The notes below the pieces were generated by a model, which was not told where the DNA came from, did not search any database, and was given only the letters and a program-made list of their open reading frames with translations. The position numbers and the translations under genes are program-made. DNA of 9,520 nucleotides from an uncultured Ignavibacteria bacterium (lineage in GTDB: Bacteria > Bacteroidota > Ignavibacteria > Kapaibacteriales > UBA961): the NCBI GenBank assembly GCA_937868245.1, contig CALMMI010000695.1, forward strand, positions 1 to 9,520, read 5' to 3'. Shown here one piece after another: positions 1 through 6,300 of this stretch (positions are counted from its first letter, which is position 1; every line of letters begins with the position of its first letter).

Positions 1-301
1 TTTCAGCAGTTACGAGGTTGTGGAATTTCCCGAACAATTCTTCAGCTTCATCTACAGTCTTGCCTTTGAGAAGGGTAGTCATAATGGAAGCTGACGACTT
101 TGAGATTGCACATCCCGAGCCATTGAAACGAATATCGGTAATCGTATCACCATCTACAATCAAGTAGATGTTAATTTGATCTCCACAGAGCGGATTCAGC
201 CCCTCTGCGGAGCAATTTGCATGATCCAATGTCCCGAAATTATGTGGATTCTTGTTATGATCCAGAATTACTTGTTGATATAATGCTTGGATTTCTGTCA
301 T
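1..301 (-). CDS. sufU: SufU-type Fe-S cluster assembly scaffold protein (partial, N-terminal 100 residues)
   Basis: The first 100 codons are present and the 3' end runs off the left edge of the window. The ATG at 299-301 gives a start MTEIQALYQQVILDHNKNP, which matches the usual N terminus of the SufU/IscU scaffold family (LYxxVILDHxxNPxNFG). Two metal or cluster ligand cysteines are visible: Cys39 in PLCGD, with the neighbouring Asp41, and Cys64 in GSGCAIS. The wording after Cys64 (GCAISKSSASIMT) is SufU-like rather than IscU-like. The third ligand cysteine expected near residue 125-130 lies outside the window. Members act in the cytoplasm: SufU receives persulfide sulfur from the cysteine desulfurase SufS in the SUF pathway, using a Zn site made of Cys, Asp, Cys and Cys. 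No convincing Shine-Dalgarno precedes the ATG (upstream reads TTAATACTTATACTA). It follows the giant kinase on the same strand after 86 nt and probably has its own promoter. Family assignment is confident; the remaining suf genes would be expected to the left. Confidence 0.93.
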   Translation of the reverse strand, partial: MTEIQALYQQVILDHNKNPHNFGTLDHANCSAEGLNPLCGDQINIYLIVDGDTITDIRFNGSGCAISKSSASIMTTLLKGKTVDEAEELFGKFHNLVTAE

Positions 302-347
302 TAGTATAAGTATTAATGTGGCTTCAAGACACTCAAAACAGATACTA

Positions 348-377
348 TAAACGTACAAGGAACGAATTTCGTTCAAA
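348..377 (-). promoter_or_regulatory. Candidate Bacteroidota-type promoter for sufU
   Basis: On the minus strand a TTTG (377-374) is followed after 18 nt by TACGTTTA (355-348), a 7-of-8 match to the TAnnTTTG -7 element used by the primary sigma factor of Bacteroidota. The spacing falls in the range reported for TTG...TAnnTTTG promoters. Transcription would start roughly 40 nt before the sufU ATG. A perfect TAnnTTTG (TACGTTTG, 381-374) also occurs one repeat unit upstream but lacks a well-placed -33 element. Assignment depends on the organism really being of this group. Confidence 0.4.
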
Positions 378-383
378 CGTACA
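349..383. repeat. 9-bp direct repeats flanking a 15-bp inverted repeat, in front of sufU
   Basis: The 9-mer AAACGTACA occurs at 349-357 and again at 375-383, with starts 26 bp apart. Between them lies a perfect inverted repeat, GAACGAA-T-TTCGTTC (360-374, 7-bp arms and one central base). The palindromic GTAC inside each direct repeat extends the symmetry to an imperfect dyad over 353-382. It lies between the giant kinase stop codon and the sufU start and overlaps the candidate -33/-7 elements, as an operator would. It has no following T-run in the transcribed direction, so it is a poor intrinsic terminator. Confidence 0.6.
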
Positions 384-387
384 CAGA

Positions 388-3300
388 TTACACCTCAAGT
401 GCTTGATGTACAGCCGCGAGTAGTTTATCAGCGGTAAATGGTTTTGAAAGTCTTGCAGAGACCTTTGCCTGAGCCAATTTAGCCGCTATTTCACCCTGCA
501 TTAGCCCGCTTGCCGCCACAATCCGAGCACCCGGGTTTATACTCCGTACAATTTCGATTAACTCTACACCATTCATTACAGGCATCATAACATCAGTTAG
601 AATCAAAGAAATTTCCCCGGATTTTTCCTTATATATTTCCGCTGCTTCTGCACCGTTTTGAGCAGTAATTACATTATATCCGTTTTCAATTAGAATATCC
701 CTGGAAATAGTTCTGATAAGTTCTTCATCATCTACAACTAAAACAACCTCTTGTTTTCCGGCATTACGTGGAGAATATTCCTCTTCCGTCACCTTCGTGT
801 CGCTTGTAATATGGGCTGGAATATAGATTTTGAAAGTCGTGCCGTTGCCAACTTCACTATAGAGGTTAATAAACCCGCCGTGATTTTTTACAATGGTAAA
901 TACTGTAGCAAGCCCCAAACCTGTTCCCTTGCCTTCTGCTTTTGTTGTGAAAAAAGGATCAAAAATTCTGTCTTTGATTTCAGCAGGTATGCCTTCACCG
1001 CTGTCGCGAACAGTAATCACCACATATTTACCGATTTTAGCATTAATATTCTGACGTACGATAGAATCATCCGTAGTTTGAAGTGCAACCTCAATATCAA
1101 GCTTTCCTCCTTTTTGCATGGCATCACGGGCGTTGATACACAAGTTCATTAACACCTGGTGAATTTGAGTACCGTCGCCGATAACTGTCAGGTCATCTTT
1201 GGTAATATTTATATTAATATCAATATTACGCGGGAATGTTTCACGAATAACCTTTGCAATTTCCGCTACAATATATTTAGGATTAATAGGAACATTCTCG
1301 CCTTTTGTACCTCTTGCAAAATCCAGAACCTGACTGATAAGTCCCGAACCACGTTTTACTATACCTATAATGCTGTCTATCCTCTGTCTGCCGGGTTCAT
1401 CGTCCAGCCTAGTTTTTACCAGCTCCAAACCAAGAACCACAGGCGTGAGTATATTATTAAGATCGTGAGCTATTCCGCTTGCAAGTGTACCGATACTTTC
1501 CAACCGCTGAGCACGAAGGAACTGTTGCTCCAGATTCCGCTTTTCAGTAATATCCGTATTGGTTACCAGTACTGATGTCGGCTCTCCCTCGGAATTGCGA
1601 ACTAATTTCCACCTGCTCTGTACTAGAATTTTTTGTTTTTCCTTTGTTATCTGAACAAATTCTCCCGACCATTCCCCTTTTTCAATAAGAATTTTCTGCA
1701 TCTCAAAGAAACTGGTACCTTCCCTGTTACTGATAAGATCCAAAACAGATTTCCCAATTGCTTCTGCAGCAGTCCAGCCATACAATTTTGTGGCACCGGA
1801 ATTCCAGTATAATACCTTGCCGCTTAATTCCCTCATAATTATCGCATCAGGGACGATTTCCAACAAGGCAGCTTGATCCTGGAGCTGCTGTTCCGCTTTA
1901 CGCCGTTCGGTTACATCTCTAAGGATAACAGTAAAGAGTTTACCGGCAATAGAATCTATCTGCGAAATGGAAGCCTCAATCGGGAACTCATCTCCGTTGG
2001 CTCGAATACCGCTTAATACGCCAAGATGTCCCATTGCACGATTGGTAATACCGCTGACACCAAATTCGGCAATAAACTGAGAGTGTTTTTTATGGAAACG
2101 TTCCGGAATAAAACGATCTACTCTGGTTCCGACTACTTCATCGGGATTGAAACCAAACATTTTCTCGGCAGCTTTATTGAATAATACAATATTGTAGTTT
2201 TCATCGATTGTAATAATTGCATCCATTGCCGATTCAATAACACCACCCAAGCGGGCTTTACTTAAGATAATTTCTTCATCAGCTTTTTTCTGATCCGTAA
2301 CCTCTCTGAAGTTCATGATGATAGAGCCGATACTAGGATTATGGATAAGATTAGAACCTTGTGTTTGCACCCATTTCCATTGTTTCCCCTTAAAGTTCCA
2401 TCGGACATCAGTCCTCTCAAATTCCTTACCGGCAAGAAGCATTTCGAACTTCTTATTTACTTCTTCCCTATCATTAGGATGGATGAAAGTTATAAAACCG
2501 AGTTCGTTCAATTCTTCTACGTCCGTACCGATTATTTTTTCTCCATTAGGACTCATATACGTTAATTTTCCTGCACTGTCGATTAGGGTAACTCCGTCGG
2601 CACTGTTTTCAATCATTGCCCTAAACAGCTCTTCACTTTCTCTGAGTTTTTCTTCGGCTTTTTTCTGTTCGGAAATATCGTACATGGTAACAACAACGGC
2701 TTGTTCGCCGTCGAACGTAACTATTCCGCCTGAAAAGAGTACCCAAATCAATTCACCTGACTTACGGCGCAATTGTAACAAGTAATTTCGTAAGAAACCG
2801 TGTTTCTTAATCAACCCTATAACAATGGTTCTATCATCGGGGTCTTTATAGTAATCAGCTGCCTGTTGATTCAAAGCAACTTCCATCGGAACATCTAACA
2901 TATCAGCCAGAAGTTGGTTGGCATAGATTACCTTACCCTCTTTCATGCTCGTAACAACCATCGGGACTGTAATAGCTTCTACAATATCCCGAAGATTTTT
3001 CTCGCTTTTCCGAAGTTGCTCTTCCGATAACTTCCGGGCGGTTATATCTCTGGTTACTAACGTAATACCAACAACTTCGTTATGGGAGAAAATCGGACCT
3101 GCATGAGTAATATACCATGCAACAGTGCCGTTTATTCCCGGACCCTCCACTTCGTAACTTTGAACTTCTCCTATTTCATACACTTTCTCGAATGTATCCT
3201 TTGCCAATTGATGGTATTTAGGATTAATAAAATTAAAAGCACTAAGCCCAATCACTTGTTCTTTTACCATACCGGGAATAGTATGATTTATGAATTGTAT

Positions 3301-6300
3301 GGAATTTTCCTTGTCGAGGGTAATGATAATATCGGGGGAATTTTCAACTAATGATCTATACTTTTCTTCACTTTCCTTAATTTTTTCTTCCGCTTTTCTG
3401 CGTTCGGTTATATCTTGGGCTGTTCCAAACAATCGTATTACAGTGCCCTTTGCATTGAGTTCTCCCCTTCCCAGTTCCTCAATAATTCGCTCCTCACCAT
3501 TTGGAGTAACAATTCTATATTCAATTGCATACGGTTCTCCGCTAAGCCGCGCTTTATTATTTGCTTGTTCAACCATTTCCCTATCAGCTTCATGTATCAA
3601 GCTTATAAACGAAATCTCGGCTTGGCTTGGTATCGTTGGATTTACTCCGAATACATTAAAGAGTTCGTCGGACCATGAAATTTTTTCTGAGATGCAATCG
3701 TAATTCCAATTACCATATTTGGCTAAACGTTGCGCTTCAGCCAGCTGTTTCTGACTGCTGCGAATCAAATCTTCATTTAGTTTTCTTTCTGTAATATCAT
3801 TTTGAAAACCTACAAAATGAGTCACATTTTCAAATTCATTATGCACCGGTGCAATTCTAAGGAAATTCCAAAAAGGAGTTCCGTCTTTTTTATAATTAAG
3901 TATCTCACCCTCGAAATAACTTCTCTCGGCAATACATTTATTAATCTCATTTACCAAACTTGAATCAGTATCAACTCCTTGCAAGAATCTGCAATTCTTA
4001 CCTAACACTTCTTCAGTACTATATCCGGTTATCTCATTGAAACCATCATTGATAAAGATAATCGGACAATCCTCTTGTTCGGTATCTGTAATTACAATCC
4101 CTTCAGCTGCGCTTTGCAAAGCACGTTCATAGAGGCGCAATTTTTCTTCTGTTTTTTTTCTCTCATCGATATCAGTATGGAGACCGATAAAATGGGTTAC
4201 TTTTCCATTATCATCGGGCATCGGAGAAATCCGTACATAGTTCCAAAACGGTGTACCGTCTTTTTTATAATTAACAGCTTCACCGTTGAAGTCTATTTTC
4301 CTGACAATACTCTGCCTCATTTCAGATTCTACAGCCTCGCTTGACCTTTGCCCCTTTAAGAAATCACGGTTCCTTCCTAATACTTCATCCGTACTATAGC
4401 CGGTCATTGTACAAAAAGCATCATTTGCAAAGATTGTTGGGTATTCTTCATGTTCAGCATCTATAATAACAACACCTTCACCCACATTTTGCAGTGCTCT
4501 TTCATACAGTCGTAATTTTTCTTCGGCTTTTTTTCTTTCAGTAATATCACGTGAAATCCCGACCACTCCAACTACTTCATTTGTATTGACATCAAAAAGA
4601 GGATATCGAGTATCGGCAAATTGGTAGTGGAAGCCCTCTGTCATGTATCCCTCAAACGTCTTAGATTTACCGGTTGACATTATATCCTTGTCAATTTCTT
4701 TTAGCCAAGCAGCGTGTTCAGGTGAGAAAAGGGCAGTATCGTCGAATCCAATTACCTCTTCTTTCTTTTTATTAATCGTTTCAGCAGCTGTGGAATTAAT
4801 AAAGGTATAGATACCGTTAATATCCTTAGCAAAGATACTTTCGTGAATTCCTTCGGTAATTGTTTTTAGCAATACATAGTTCTCTTGAAGAGCGCTTTCG
4901 GTTTTTTTACGGTTTGTAATATCATTTACCAAAACATGGCGCGCAGGAGTATTATTATGTTCTATTATATGAGAAGTAATCTGAACATTAATTACTTCAC
5001 CGTTTTTTTTCAAATGATGCCATTCGCCGCTGTCGTTGTATTTGTTTACAGGTTGTGAAAGATTTTCCATAAGAAGAGGAATTTCCGACTCGGGTCGTAT
5101 ATCCAAAATAGTCATACTCAGAAATTCTTCTCTGGAATACCCGTAATGTAGAGTTGCAGCTTCGTTCACTTCAAGAAATTTTAGAGAGATTGAATCATAT
5201 ATCCACATCGGCTGGGGATTGTGGTCGAACATCAACCTATACTTTTCCTCGTTTTTCTTTATTACTTCTTCAGCAGATTTGTGATCGGTAATATCAACCA
5301 TCGCGCCTACCATTCGATATGGCTTTCCTTCGTTGTTACGAAGAATGTATCCTCGGTCGAGTACAAATACCTCGGTGCCGTCTGCTTTCAAGAACCTGTA
5401 TTCATCAGCCCAAAAGTTGTGACCTGAATCTATTGCTTTATAAATACCAGCCGAAACACGTTCCTTGTCCAAAGGATGAAGCCCTTTCAGCCAGGAATCG
5501 ATATTCAATGTCTCTGTTCTTTTTTTGTACCCAAGGTGTGAATAGAAATTATCATTCCACCAAATACTATTGTCTTCTAGCGACCAATCCCAAATTACAT
5601 CATCGGTAGCCTTGGCAATCATTTCAAACCGTTCATTAGATTTGAGCAATTCCTCTTCAGCTTTTTTCTGCTCAGTTATATCGTACATTGTTGTAACAAC
5701 CGATTGCTCACCACCAAATACAATAAATCGCGAAGTAATAATTGCCCAGTATTCTTCGCCATTTTTCCTTCGGAATTTAACAATCAAGTTCTTGATAAAT
5801 CCTTTTTCCGTGAGTTCCGCAACAGCTCTTTCCCTATCCTGAGGATTTACGTAAAAATCGACTGTCTTGAGCGAATACAAATCTTTGAGCGGATACCCAA
5901 CCATATCTGCGACGAGTTGATTCCCATAGATAATCTCATTACGTTCAATACTCGTAATAATCATCGGAACGGTGATAGCTTCTACTATATCGTTTAGATT
6001 TTGCTCACTTTTGGCAAGCTTTTCAGCAGCTACGGTACGTCGGGTAATGTCATGAAAATTAACCACGATTGCATTTACGCTCGGGTTATTAAGCATATTT
6101 TGTGCACTTACTTCCAGCCAGCGCCAAACACCGTCTTTATGTAAGGCTTGAATTTCGAATGGTTCTAATTTTTTCTTTGCACCTGATATCTCCTTAAAAA
6201 ACTCGACCACCTTATTTTTATCATTCGGATGTATCATATCCGTAAAGCTTTGCTCCAAACGTTCTTGGGGTGAATAGCCGAGTATCTTTTCATTAGAAGG

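Noticed and set aside
353..382. Dyad after the giant kinase stop as an intrinsic terminator
   Set aside because: The stem would be short with a very small or AT-rich loop and no T-run follows on the minus strand; the position over promoter elements fits an operator better.
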